Of a stretch of DNA of 64,000 bases, positions 23,401-36,800 are shown piece by piece. The notes beneath the pieces are model-generated. The model saw nothing but the letters and a program-made list of their open reading frames with translations, was not told where the DNA came from and did no database searches. The translations under genes were made by a program, and so were the position numbers. Origin of the DNA: Kryptolebias marmoratus (lineage: Eukaryota; Chordata; Actinopteri; Cyprinodontiformes; Rivulidae); the NCBI RefSeq assembly GCF_001649575.2, contig NC_051437.1, forward strand, positions 16,572,606-16,636,605, written 5' to 3'. Position 1 is the first letter of the stretch, and every line of letters begins with the position of its first letter.

Positions 23401-25680
23401 AAAGGTGCCTGAGATATGTTAAGCATCAAAATAGGCCATGATGGCCAGGATATCCCTTTGATGTCAGCTCTATCACCAGTATGTGCGTGTGTCATTGCAG
23501 TCATGTCTGTGCGTGCCTAAGACCCCTGCAGCATGACGGCATCGTCCATCAACCTTGTAATGTTCTATTACAGAGTTATCATGACCACATCGTTGGGCCC
23601 TTTGTGTGTTCACGGGTTTTATAGAATACATTAATGGTTATCCGGTGAGGGAATAAAGAAAGAACGGCTTGCAAGTATGCAAAGCCTTTCCCCTGCAGAG
23701 GCCAACCATGATGTAACGTGAGGGTCTATAATCCCGAATATGTTTGTGGAAACAAGATTTTTCTGGCATCTGTTCAAGCATAAACCTTCCCTTCAGTGCA
23801 CATGACTCCTGTTGCACCTTGTGCGCAGGGTGGAAAGCAGTTGACAGCTTCTCCTAAAGCCAGCCAAACATTTCCGAAGCTTCTGGAGTTCCAGCGCCAC
23901 TGTGTTTGCTCAAGGCTCTTCATCTCTGTCGGTGGATCTAAATTTACAAGACAATAAATTATCACAGATCTAGTGTTCTGGCGCTCACGCTGTGGCCTGT
24001 CTGTCCCCGAAGACTGGGTGTCTTTAGGGTCTTCGTTGTTTTCTGAACTTTCATTGGCTTCAAAGACAGGACTAAATGTTTTACAAATAATAACTATCCT
24101 GACAGTCAGTTAGCATAAAGAAATATTGTCAGCACTGAATGTGTTGCTGATGTCTGCTTACAGAACTCATAGCAGACACAATCCTAGGAGAAAAAGCACC
24201 GCCGATCATGCCTTCAAACGCTTTAATTCTTTGGTGTTTATGCTCTTATCAAAAGTGACCTCTTGTGGTCATGTGATGTTATTCAGATCAATGGAAGTGT
24301 TAGGGCACAGCATGTTTTAAAGTTAGGGGTGGATGTGCCAATCAACGCAAGCATCGGATCAGCATTTTTTCATATGTGAGGGCAATGACAAAAGAAGCAA
24401 ATCATCTCCAGACACAAAGAAAAATAACAGCTTCTGTTGTGTCAACCATTTGCTTTTAGCAATTAAAGGCCTAAGCTTTATAAAGACATTTAAAAAAAAA
24501 GCTTTTTGGACATGTTATGCCCCTCTTTCTTTCCCTTCTTTCATTCATCTGCGTTCCATTGAGTCCCTTCAGTATGGGACCTCGTTCAGGTCTGAGTGAA
24601 AGCTGTCCTCCCTGCTTCAGCCTGCCAGGGGAATAAGAATACACACTGAGCTCATCTCTGGACTGCCCGACTGGTGGCATCCCAAAACATAATCCCCTCA
24701 GGGGACACATTACTGAACCAGCTCTACCACCCAAATTGCACGCCTCTGGTGTTCACCAAATTTTTATTTTGGATTGCATTACATTTCTGTTAGAAAGAAA
24801 CCCTGAGCATTTCTTACATATCAACACACACAAAAAAAAAATCAGTTGGGTTATAAAACTCACCTTTACCCCTGTTTTCTTTCGACGCAGAGTTTAAACA
24901 GAGTAACTCTTACAATATTTCTCCTTGGGGGAGATCGATGTTGGGTTGGACCCTGTGCATCAAGGGTAAACTTTTCATCCATCTGACAAGGAGGCACTTG
25001 ACTCTGTTATTGTTTATGGAGAGAAAGCTGGAGTCAAGTTCACAGGCCAGGAGAGACAGCGAGACAGAGGAGTTCCAGCTCTGGCCCAGGGACAGCAAAC
25101 ATAACTCAGACCTGTTTGTACTTCCTTAAGTCCTTTTGATTTAGCAGAAAATTGTGAACTAAGTCACAGCCCACCAGTATTGATAAACCTGCACTTGCGC
25201 TAAAGTGTATGGTACACGGTTAAAAAAGGCAGTTTGTTCTGACAGCTATAACTGTAAGCTGTGAGCAGAAACACTAAAGTGTCTTTAAGAGGCTTAGATT
25301 TAACACCAGCCTTGGCATAAACACTGGGACTGTTTTCTCAAGCGTTTGATAAAATAGCACTTTGCAGCAGCTTTTGCTAATAGTTTCAATTCCAACAGGG
25401 ATTTTCCTGATTTGTTTACTTGGTCTCTGGAATTATTGGGGTCAGCTGAATCAATTGTGGCATTCTCAGTCTAATATCACAAGCTCTCACGGAGCAGCTC
25501 TGCCCTGATCAAAACTGAAAACACGTCTGCCAAGGGAAGCTTTTTTAATTTAATTTAATTTAATTTTTTTTTCTTAAATTTGTGAATGCTTTTTTTTCTT
25601 CTAAAACAAGCAGCTTCTAACCTGTCCGAGGTCATTTAAGGACGAGAATCATCACAGACTGGATGATGGATGGTCTGAAG
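20483..25680. other. Intergenic upstream of wnt2b, no gene seen
   Basis: No exon or named repeat recognised. Bases 20800-21180 are less AT-rich than their surroundings and might be regulatory. A (TTTAA)n tract lies at 25544-25566. Open frames at 21225-21819 are AT-rich and look accidental. Confidence 0.35.
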
Positions 25681-25685
25681 ACAGC

Positions 25686-25711
25686 ATGAACGCACAAACG
25701 AGGGAGAGAAG
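25686..25711 (+). CDS. wnt2b: Candidate alternative first coding exon of wnt2b
   Basis: The ATG at 25686 opens MNAQTRER and reaches a strong donor, AAG|GTAAGA, at 25711/25712 in phase 2. The main first exon also ends in phase 2, so this piece joins exon 2 (29379) in frame and gives ...[11 protein letters not shown]. Human WNT2B is known to have an alternative N-terminus that joins at the same RYIGALG point. The frame is open upstream of the ATG too. Support is only the donor and the matching phase; no transcript evidence is available. Confidence 0.3.
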
Positions 25712-26159
25712 GTAAGAATGGTTGAACTCAGGAGACAATTGTGGGTGTGGGTGTTTGTGCTTTGTTCCAGCGCTGTCTCAGCATTTTCTTCTACACATGT
25801 GGTTCATATTTGGTCCATGTTGCTGTTTTGCTGGACAAGTTGGCACTGTTCTCCAGATCCCACATTCTTCGCCTTTCCTTTTTTTATTAACTTTTACCTC
25901 TGCTGTACCTTTTATGCCTGCATGGATGCAAACCCAAGGGGTATTTCATTAGGCATTTGTTAACAGAAATATTTTGGGGCAGAACAATGTCTTTGATTAT
26001 CAGTGAAATGTGATGATGGCGATAATATGATAGGGTTTATAACTGATGTGTAACAATAGATCTTGCAGTTTTTCTTGTATTCTAAAACTACAAACTCTAA
26101 TACTCTGGTCTTTAACTCCAGATGGACTCTGCGCAATGAGACCGTCTCCTCAGCACCAT

Positions 26160-26741
26160 CATCATCACTCCTCACACGCGCGCGTCCTTTTTTAATATCT
26201 CCTTCCTCTTCAAACCCTGTAACCTCTGTTTCCACCCAATGAGCAAAGGGAGCTGTCCGCACCGAGCCCACCCTCCTCTCTTTCCCTCCCCCTCCTCTCT
26301 CCCTCGGCTCGGACTCTTTCCACCGTACGCTAATAAAGGAGAGGTCCGGCGCAGGCATCCGACCCAGTGGAGAGTCTCGCAGCAGACAGGACGCACGGCG
26401 GCGGGTGGATGACCACAACTTTTGCCTCGAACTTTTGACTCGGACCCTATTTCTGCCTCTGGGCTGAGAAGGATATAGGCACCCCAGTGGGGAGTGAGAG
26501 CAAAGGCGACCCACCGCCAAGGCTTGTTGTTGCCCACCCTCCCCAGGTAAGGCACACAGAGGTTTTCAGAGGACAGATTCCCGGTGCGCACATGGCACCG
26601 AAAAGCGCTTCTTGCTCCGCTGACAGCCGCGCAACATGGACTTTACTCACCGGACCGTCATAACTTCCAAAAAGTGACAAATTAAAGGCAGGATTTATTT
26701 TTTCCCCTCCCTCCACCATTTGGTAAGAAGACAAGAAAGCA
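26160..26741 (+). promoter_or_regulatory. wnt2b promoter and 5' leader, GC-rich
   Basis: A GC-rich block with many CpGs begins near 26160. 'gctaataaagga' at about 26328 could be a weak TATA. Three short upstream ORFs precede the coding start if the leader is continuous: 26409-26438, 26592-26663 and 26636-26677. Donor-like sites CAG|GTAAGG (26547) and TTG|GTAAGA (26722) allow alternative leader splicing. The transcription start is not determined. Confidence 0.5.
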
Positions 26742-27785
26742 ATGATGGGTTTAAACCGTGCTGTCAGCCTCCGACCGGCCCGAAATCAGCCGGGAGTCGG
26801 ACTCTCATCATCATCCCGACCTTCGTGTCAGAACCCGGGTACCAGCTCCAGGATTTATTGCGCGTGTCTGTTGCTGCTGCTGCTCGTCACGCCTCGGGTG
26901 GACTCCTCGTGGTGGTAAGTGGACATCACNNNNNNNNNNNNNNNNNNNNNNNNNNNNNNNNNNNNNNNNNNNNNNNNNNNNNNNNNNNNNNNNNNNNNNN
27001 NNNNNNNNNNNNNNNNNNNNNNNNNNNNNNNNNNNNNNNNNNNNNNNNNNNNNNNNNNNNNNNNNNNNNNNNNNNNNNNNNNNNNNNNNNNNNNNNNNNN
27101 NNNNNNNNNNNNNNNNNNNNNNNNNNNNNNNNNNNNNNNNNNNNNNNNNNNNNNNNNNNNNNNNNNNNNNNNNNNNNNNNNNNNNNNNNNNNNNNNNNNN
27201 NNNNNNNNNNNNNNNNNNNNNNNNNNNNNNNNNNNNNNNNNNNNNNNNNNNNNNNNNNNNNNNNNNNNNNNNNNNNNNNNNNNNNNNNNNNNNNNNNNNN
27301 NNNNNNNNNNNNNNNNNNNNNNNNNNNNNNNNNNNNNNNNNNNNNNNNNNNNNNNNNNNNNNNNNNNNNNNNNNNNNNNNNNNNNNNNNNNNNNNNNNNN
27401 NNNNNNNNNNNNNNNNNNNNNNNNNNNNNNNNNNNNNNNNNNNNNNNNNNNNNNNNNNNNNNNNNNNNNNNNNNNNNNNNNNNNNNNNNNNNNNNNNNNN
27501 NNNNNNNNNNNNNNNNNNNNNNNNNNNNNNNNNNNNNNNNNNNNNNNNNNNNNNNNNNNNNNNNNNNNNNNNNNNNNNNNNNNNNNNNNNNNNNNNNNNN
27601 NNNNNNNNNNNNNNNNNNNNNNNNNNNNNNNNNNNNNNNNNNNNNNNNNNNNNNNNNNNNNNNNNNNNNNNNNNNNNNNNNNNNNNNNNNNNNNNNNNNN
27701 NNNNNNNNNNNNNNNNNNNNNNNNNNNNNNNNNNNNNNNNNNNNNNNNNNNNNNNNNNNNNNNNNNNNNNNNNNNNNNNNNNNNN

Positions 27786-27846
<61 letters not shown>

Positions 27847-30800
27847 AGATGACTTCACTAAATAATCAGCCATCCTGAACATATGTGAGGGGTTTTCAGA
27901 ATGCGCAGTTACATAAGTGAAAATGTCCATGCGTGTGAGTGTGTTTATAGGAGAGGTGTTTGTGCGTGGGCGGGGTGGGAGGGATGGAATGCCTAATAGT
28001 TTGGGTAGATTAAACGCAGTTATGGGGAGTTGTGAGGGGGGAGTGTGTGCTGAAGCTGTGACTCGTGTTAAGGGAAACGGGTGGACAGCAGATCTAATTG
28101 TTTTCTCGTTTTTGTAGGCATTGGTGCAGGTGTGAGGCTGCAGGGGTGGGTGAAGAAACAGTTGTTGGATGACATAGCTACTTGAAAAAACATCAAAATA
28201 TATTATGGAACTACATTAGATTGAATCAGTATTTTTAAAACTCTTATTTTTGTAGGGGAAAAAAGAACCCGCACACTGATTGGTAAGTGTTTGTCCAGCT
28301 ATAAGTGCATTGTGTCCAAGAACTGAAAGGTTTACCTGGTTTTTACGCAAGATTTCTTTAGTATATTTAAAGACAAATAGATGATCCTGGAAAAGAAAAA
28401 CATATATATTGGTGCCACTTTAAATGTTATGGCTGCATAATCTTGATTTTTTTTTTTTTTTTAAAGAGTGGTTGTTTCTCTCTTGTCTTGTTTCTGTGAT
28501 CCACAGCATTCTCAAAAGGATTTTTCAGGGTGCTTTTTTAGACCTGTGGATAATGATTTACCATCCTATAAAATCCACAGTTCCTCCTTTCTCTCTGAGA
28601 GTTGGAGAGAGAAAATGAAGTGTGAATTGCTTCCCCGGCACTTTCCTTTGATGCACATACCACTCCTTTCTCCCCTCTATAATCCCGCTTTGGGGAGTAT
28701 TGAGTCTCCAGTGTCCATCCTCTCACTTGGCCTTATAAAACACATAGCTATACACTTCATGGCCTCCACCCCTTTTCTGTGACTCGCCAAAAAGCCCTGC
28801 AGCCACCCGGCTGCAAGACCTCTCATGCATGGGCACAAAGGGCCACGTCAAAATTAGTGTCAACACAGCATCTTGAGAAGACACTGAAAAGTCGGTTTTA
28901 TTAGAACGGGAAGAAATATTTGAAGAACCTTTGAGTAAGATGAAAGCAATTAGGCCAGAGACAGAGGAGTAAAGTGAGTAAATGGGGTCTAAGTTTGACA
29001 GGGTTATTGGAGGCCCAAGACTTCATGTTCTGATTTGTGACAACGTGATTTTTACTACCCCATTGGGAAACATTTAAAAACACATACACACGCAGGTCTT
29101 GTGGGGAGAGGTTAAGTGCTTATTTATTTGGAGAGTGGAGTAAATGGTTTCCACTCCCCTCCTACTCGCAAACCTTAAACTGTTAAGTGTAGTGAACTCT
29201 GACTCACAGAGGACTTTTACTGTAGCTCTTCTTCATGCCACTCGCCACTTTGTGTCTTCTTGAGTAAACACATTTAGATCACACCTAGTAGTCACAGATC
29301 GTTGCTGCCTCGTGCGTTTGAGGTCTGTCGAATGGCACAAAAGATTAAATGAAGTTTCTTTGCTTCTGGCGCCCTCAGGTACATTGGTGCTCTGGGAGCT
29401 CGTGTAATCTGCGATAACATCCCTGGCCTGGTGAACAAACAGCGGCAGCTCTGCCAGCGCCACCCAGACATCATGCAGGCCATCGGCGAGGGCACCAAAG
29501 AGTGGATCAGAGAGTGCCAGCACCAGTTCAGACACCACCGATGGAACTGCAGCACGCTGGACCGTGACCACACCGTCTTTGGACGTGTCTTGCTTCGGAG
29601 TAAGTCTGTGTGTAGGAACTGTTTTTGTAACTGACTGTGTTAGCCCCGAGACCGTGGGGCCACATTAAAAATTGTTTAGGCTCATCAGACGTTCACAAAT
29701 TCCCACAACGATGGAATATTACAGCTCACATATCAAGAAAGACATAAATAACATCTTATGGATTCAAAAACATGTCAAACTCACCACTGCCAAACAGCAG
29801 GTTTTTTTCTTATGGTGCATAAAGGTTCTGGGAATTCCTCGAACATCCACTGTTGCCAGAAGATCTATAAGCGTTTATGGTTTGTTCAGTCTTTTTTTTT
29901 TTAGATTATTGTTGATCTCAGAAATGTTTTCAAACAACAGAAGAATGAGACAGACCTCTCAGCATGGGCCATGGTGAAGCCACAGAGAAAGCAACATACA
30001 GTAGATAGCAAGTGCAAACATGGGGATTTTTGTCACTTTGTCACCTTCTATTCCAACCTTTTGTTCTAAATTTTATCACATTTTCCTTGTCTTCTTCCCA
30101 CTGTTCATCTTTTCCCCTCATCCTGTTCTGTCTCTTCTCTTTCCTACTTGTAATCTATGTATCTCTGTTCTCCTTGGCTTTCTCTGTGGCTTTATAGTCC
30201 GTTGGACTGTTTTAATGTCTGACTTCTCATCAACAAACACACGAGCATCAAGACGTGGACTTGTCGTCACAGTCAAGTATACACATAAGCATACATAAAC
30301 ATTAATATGTTATTCTTTACAAACTTGGCACATGCATAATTCCTCCTCGTGACATGTTTTTGAAGTGTGACCATAAGGTCAGCACTGAATACCTGAAAAG
30401 CAGACTCTGGTGGCTAATATTAGGGATGCCCGGTCAGATTGTTTTTTTCTTCTTCCTGACAATTACCTGAGTCATTTTAGAAAAGGTATCTTCCATGTTA
30501 TTTTGCAACTTTTTGCAGCATAGTATTGCAAAATATGTACAAATAAAAATAATAATACAATAAAGGTATTAAAGTCATTGTCATTGTAGTGTTGATAACT
30601 CAGTAGCTCTTCGGTGCAGTAAAGAAAAGGTTGTTCCTCAATATGTTTTATATGAACAAGGAAAATAAATATGACAGGCGATAAGGAACATTTTTATACA
30701 GCTCCAGTAGTGCTGTGTTTGTTGGTTATGTAGTGCTAAGAGGGTAGGACATACCATGGCTCCAACAGCTTCAGAAAGGGACGAAAACCCATTTTTTCCA

Positions 30801-33800
30801 CCACAGTGATGGGTTGGTCGTTCAGGGCAACAACTTCAGCCACTCATTCTGTAATCTTTTTTTGCCTTACAATTGTCCCATTTAAACTTGTCTGTTCCCT
30901 TTATAAGTTTCCTCTAGCGTGTGTTGCTTAGTTCTGCTAGTTTTAGACGTTCGCTGAATGAACTCAATGTACTCAAATGAGTGTTTGGATTTTTGAATGT
31001 TTAGATAAATTTGTGGTATTGAATGAAGCTCTAAGTCTATGAGAAATATCCAAATTGTGATTGTTCCAAGTGTCTGCAGAGTTGCTCTCATTTACTATTT
31101 TAATACACTTTCATACCACAGACATGTTGGCACTGTTACAACATTTTACTGCAGCCATATTACAGCACAGCTGAAGTAAAACCCTAGACAGGAAGTCAGT
31201 TACAGCGATCAGTTTCTTAAGACTGCCTTGGGACATCCTTAGTTTCTGTGATACCCTTTATTGTAAATTTACAATAAAATTTAAAGAATGACACTGTTTA
31301 CAGCATTTTACATATCGTGTAAGTATTGTGTTTAGTGAACTGAACATTAACCCTTGTTAATTTGCTGTAATTCTAAAGTACAGTAAATAAAAAAAAATCA
31401 AAGAAGCATTACTATGTTGGCAATGCTGGTGCCACTAAACTACCAAAAACGTGCAGTGAAGACTTTTACACTGTAAACGTGTAATACAGCACGCAAGTGC
31501 ATTCTGAATGTGCAGCATAAACACAGGTTACTGCAATACAAACGGATATTTTTATTTCTGTATTTGTTTTGGGGTTTTTTTAATGTGCGAATTTGCAGCA
31601 GGTCTTGATAGAAGGTAGTAGCCATGGGCTGGTTTGAAAAGCTGACGGTATGATAATCATTTAAATATTTTTACAATCAAATTTAAAATGCATGATTTAA
31701 AAACACAAATACTGCGACTATAAATACTATTTCCAAAATCTAATTTAGCAGTAACAGATGTACAAAATAATGGAAATGTAAAAGAAAAATACAGATTAAA
31801 AAACAACTCAATTTAAATATAGTACCAAAGCAAAGGAATATACTAACATGTGTACGCTTTTGTTGTTCTCTGCATTGTAAAGTAATGTTGGTTGTCTGAC
31901 AAACTAATATTGAACAGTTAATTTTTATTATGTTATTAAATATACCAACTGTTTATTTCATTACTGAACAGGCTAACTCTCACAGTTTGTTGCAAACTAA
32001 TTCAGTTAAGTACGATGGCTAATATTTGTATAGAAGTAAAATTTTATTAGTAATCCCTCTTCTATCTGTCTGTGTCTTTGCTACCAAAACAAAACCCAAA
32101 CAACCAACTGTTTTTTTAATGGGTAGAGGTCCATCTGTCCATTATATGCAGCTGACAGACAGTTTGCACAAACTGGGGTGAGATCAGTGAGTTCTGGGGT
32201 GTTTATGGAAGACCAGCAGCTACACTGTCTATCCCTGACAATTTACTAAAAACAATTTAAACTGCAGGAATGGAGTGACGGGAAATTTGTGTCGTTTTAA
32301 AAGCATTACTTGTAAAATTGTGGTGTACCTTGAAACCAAAAATTGTCCCTTGCCTGTTAGCCACATCCAGGTCGCAGGAAAAAATGTTTGTCTCTTCAAA
32401 GTCAGTTTCTGACGTCACTGACCTTCTATGGCTTGTTATTGTGTCTTATCCAGCCATCCCAAGCATGTGCGGGGGTTGGCGATGCATGGAGAAAAGATAT
32501 GGAGATACTGACGCTGCCTGTGTGTGTGCAGTTAGGGTTGAGGGTTGAGGTGGGTGAGAGGAATAAACAGTAATGTAGATGTAAATATTTGGAGAGATAT
32601 GCTTACTGTCAGAGAAACAGCACCGTTTTGAAAGATGAGCAGCGATGCCCTTGTAGGTGCTCCCCCATTTAAATCCCCTCGGTACCCGCTGCCCCCATCT
32701 CCTCACCTCCTAGAATAAACGGGACACTCAAGCGAATACAGTGCAAAAAGGCTGAATGACAAACTGTGGTAATTGATTGCTTTTATTCAGTAAAACTTTA
32801 CCCCCAAGTTTCAGAGGAAAGCATTTATGTGCTTTATTAAATGTTGGAAGTTCATATATGCACAGATCTTCAATTAATCCTAAACTACCGATTATTGAAC
32901 AAAAAACAAGAATTGAGAGGAACATGCAAGAAAATCCTGTATGCATGGCTAAGGCAGTCAGAAGTCTCAAGTCTTCCATCAGTATGTATACATAACAAAA
33001 ATACACTTTTACATCTGTTATACATTAAAAAATACAAAAACAAATTCATATGTGGCCAATATAAACGTGTGTAAATTAAAAAATAAGTGGATTGGGTCAT
33101 ACAGATTAAATCTCAAACTTTTGTGCTAATGTTTCTTGACAATAAGTAAATTATGTGTTTCGATGGTTGAACATGAGGAAAGATCGGATAGTCACAAGAA
33201 TGATCCAGTTGTACTATAATTAAAAATTAAAAGCAAATTTAGTACAAATACTGGAACTACTTTAGCTTTTGAGATTACAGTCAATCAAAATAGACAACCT
33301 TGCATCTACTTTTTAAGCATCTGTTTTCAATAATTGAAACAAAAAACACTACAATCTCATTTTAACCTCAGCGTCTTCTTTTTGTGCAGAGACCAATTGC
33401 ATTTTAAGGTTTATTATGTTTATGTTTACAAGACTTAAGGTGAATAAGTTTATAATTCTCCTGCCCCCACAGTTTCACTCACAAATCCATTGCAAAAAGC
33501 AACTGTGACCAATCACTATATCAAAATGTCCTTGTCTTTGGCCACAAAATGCATGAGTCATATGCCGAGGAACCAAAGGCAGCAGCAAAGAACAGAGGAG
33601 CACAGCAGTGGTAGATAATGTTCTCATTACATCACCCTGGTGCTGATAAATGGGGTATCACTGTGTCTGTATTTAAACAATTTATGTGAGCCGAGGGGAG
33701 CCCCACAGCTAGGATTATTTCCATGATAATATTTAAACAGAGCAGGTCTATACTCCACATCAGGCCTGATATACTCCATCAGCTGCTCCTTCATGTGCTC

Positions 33801-36800
33801 ATGGCTCAAACTGAGGTCTTGTCATGGCACTGTGTGTATCTTTGTATGAAAAACATGTGGACAACAAAGCTCTCTTTGGCTCTTGGAGATTCAGAAACAG
33901 ATATTGGTATCCTAAACTCGTTCTCGGTCTCACCTACTTCTATTTTTGTGTTCTATCTCTCCCTCTCAGGCAGTCGGGAAGCGGCTTTTGTCTATGCCAT
34001 CTCCTCAGCGGGAGTCGTGTACGCGCTAACTCGTGCCTGCAGCCAGGGGGAGTTGAAAATGTGTAACTGTGACCCTGACAAACGCGGACGAACTCACGAT
34101 ACGAGAGGCGAGTTTGACTGGGGCGGCTGCAGTGATAACGTCAACTATGGGATAAAGTTTGCCAAAGCCTTCATAGACGCCAAAGAGAGAACGGTACGAG
34201 ATGCTCGGGCCCTCATGAACCTCCACAACAATCGCTGTGGCAGAACAGTAAGTGTGTGACTATGGTGGAATAAAACATGTAATAAAGATTTATTTATGAA
34301 TGTAAAGTTTACAGCATAGGCTAGTCTCAAGTTTTCTTACAAAAGCATTGTTTTTATTGAGTTTATCTAGAAAAAGAGAACAAAGATAAATCACTAGTTT
34401 TCATTTTCAAAGATGGATTAAAATCCCAGTCCTTTACTGTGCATCCTCTTTCCTTAACATCTTCCGTGTTCAAATACAAATATAATGCAATAATAATAAT
34501 TGGCCTAAAGACACTGGTAATAGGCTACTCAGAATTGATTTAGTGGTACACAGAAGAAATTTTGGTGTCAACTGTTATAGACAATAGTTAACTAAGGAGT
34601 CAATGGCTACGCACCATTAGTCTTCATTGGATTTGCTCGCAACATAGGTGCAAACAGTAAGGAAATATAATTCTGCAAAGGAAAGTTACTGCAAAATATT
34701 CGGAATACAAAAATCTGTCTCCAGTTGTTGTGGAGCAGTGGAACAGCCAACACTGCCGTGTATGAGGTGCAGTTCTCTGCAACAAATGCAGGGAACTGTC
34801 TGAGATACCTTCTTGATGTTTCAATGTGCTTCATGAAAGGATCGAAGCAGCATGGGATGTCAAAGTCAACCTGCTGCTGTCACACCTCTGAGCCACCAAG
34901 CAGGGTAGTAACATCAATACATGTTACAATATATCACAGTCTGTACTACCAGCTGGCTGCAGGGCTTAGAAAGGGAGATGTCTAACACACATTTTATGCA
35001 TAACGCTCAACAACAACCCCTTTGTGTTACACTCCACACCTCATGTGGTTCTGTAATATTGGTGATTGGGCGTGTCTTGTGCCATTCATTAATCTTGGTG
35101 ATTATTGAACAGCCAGAAGTAATTTAAAGAGGAGCTTGTCTTTGCAGCAATATCACAAAACTTCTTCGCAAAATAATGCACACAAAGCATAGATCACAAC
35201 AAAGTGAGGACAGCATATTGGAACTCCGATGAAAACCCATTCCTTCAGTTTAAATGTATAAGGAATTTGCAACAACTGATCACAGATCAGCTTCTTGAAG
35301 GTGTCCAGTTTTGTAGGATAAACTTTTAACCCCTTAGAATTAAGGAACAAGTGGTGAAGGTAACAAAAAATGAGTTTGGGTTGTAAGCTTGCAAAATATT
35401 GGTGAGGTATTTTTCTTTTTTTTTCAATAATGTAGCCAGAGTGTTGATATTGATTTTATATCTTTCTGTACAATACCAACAATCCAAACTTCTTTGTTTA
35501 GGCTGTGAAGCGCTTCATGAAGCAGGAGTGTAAATGTCACGGCGTGAGCGGCTCCTGCACACTGCGAACATGTTGGAAGGCCATGGCAGACTTTAGGAAG
35601 ACCGGTGACTACTTGAGGAGGAAATACAATGGGGCAGTTGAGGTGACAATGAATCAGGATGGGACAGGGTTCACTGTAGCCAACAAAGCCTTCAGGAAGG
35701 CCACCAAGAACGACCTGGTCTACTTTGAAAACTCTCCGGATTACTGCCTCCAAGACAAAGAAGCAGGTAAGACAGTGAAGGGGAACAAGAAAAAGAGGGC
35801 AGACTGAAAGACAGAGACGTTTCTCATGGCTGTTGATGGATTGCCCAGACTCTGTTATGTTTTAGGGGTGTTAGGTGTATGTTGTGTGTATTCTCATGCA
35901 TAGTGTGTTTTGTGTGCATTAATGTCAGTGGATGTATGTGTGCGGGTGTAATGGTAGTCAGATAACACAGCAGGCCTCCCCTGTGATGTTGGTGGAAGGT
36001 AATATCCTTCTACCCTGAGGACATGGTCGTTCTGTGACCATCTGACCTCTGTCAGCCTATCAATGAACAAATACACACACAACCCTGTGGTCTAAAGTTG
36101 TCTCCATCAACCTTTGCACAATTTAGCCAGTCTTATATGTTTCAAACTGTTTCAAACTCATTGGTTGATGCTGGGCAAATTTTTGGGATATCTAACATCA
36201 GCACCTTCATTATTGTGAAGCTCTTTCCAGTTCTTCCTTTCTGTCCTCTGATCCCTTCATCCTCTCATCCATCCTCCCCCCTCTTTCTCACCTTCTCAAT
36301 GGAATCCACAGCCTAGGGACACAAGCAGCTAATTTAAAAAAAAGTCACTTCTCTGTGTCTGTCACAGTCTTTCTCCCTCTCTGTCGGTCTGAACTAAGCG
36401 TAGCTGGAGGGCAGAGTGGGCCTCAGAGTGTGAGAGCCTGTCTGTCTGTCACGCTCCACTGTCCATTTAAACCTCACACACACAGACACTGAGGTGCTTC
36501 AAAGGGAGCAGTGGCTTGGGAAAGGCAGTGTAACTACAGGCCACTCTACCAACACTGCATAGTTGTGTGTGTGGGTCTGTTGTTCTACGGGCAGCGTGTT
36601 GTGATAGGTACCAGTTCAAACAGAGAACTTCTCACACCAAATATGAGCACAAATGTCTGTGAGGATGACATTCACATAAGACACAGACAATATGCCACCA
36701 CATTGGGTAATAGCCGACTGCTAAGCTCTACAATACAATCCATGCGGGTGACTGGTGTTTTTAATTGATTCAACACTGTATCCAGACAGAGTAAAACTCA

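Noticed and set aside
26720..27930. Long open frames of 319-381 codons around 26.7-27.9 kb
   Set aside because: They are mostly N bases translated as X plus a CA repeat. The only real coding piece is wnt2b exon 1, which ends at 26914.
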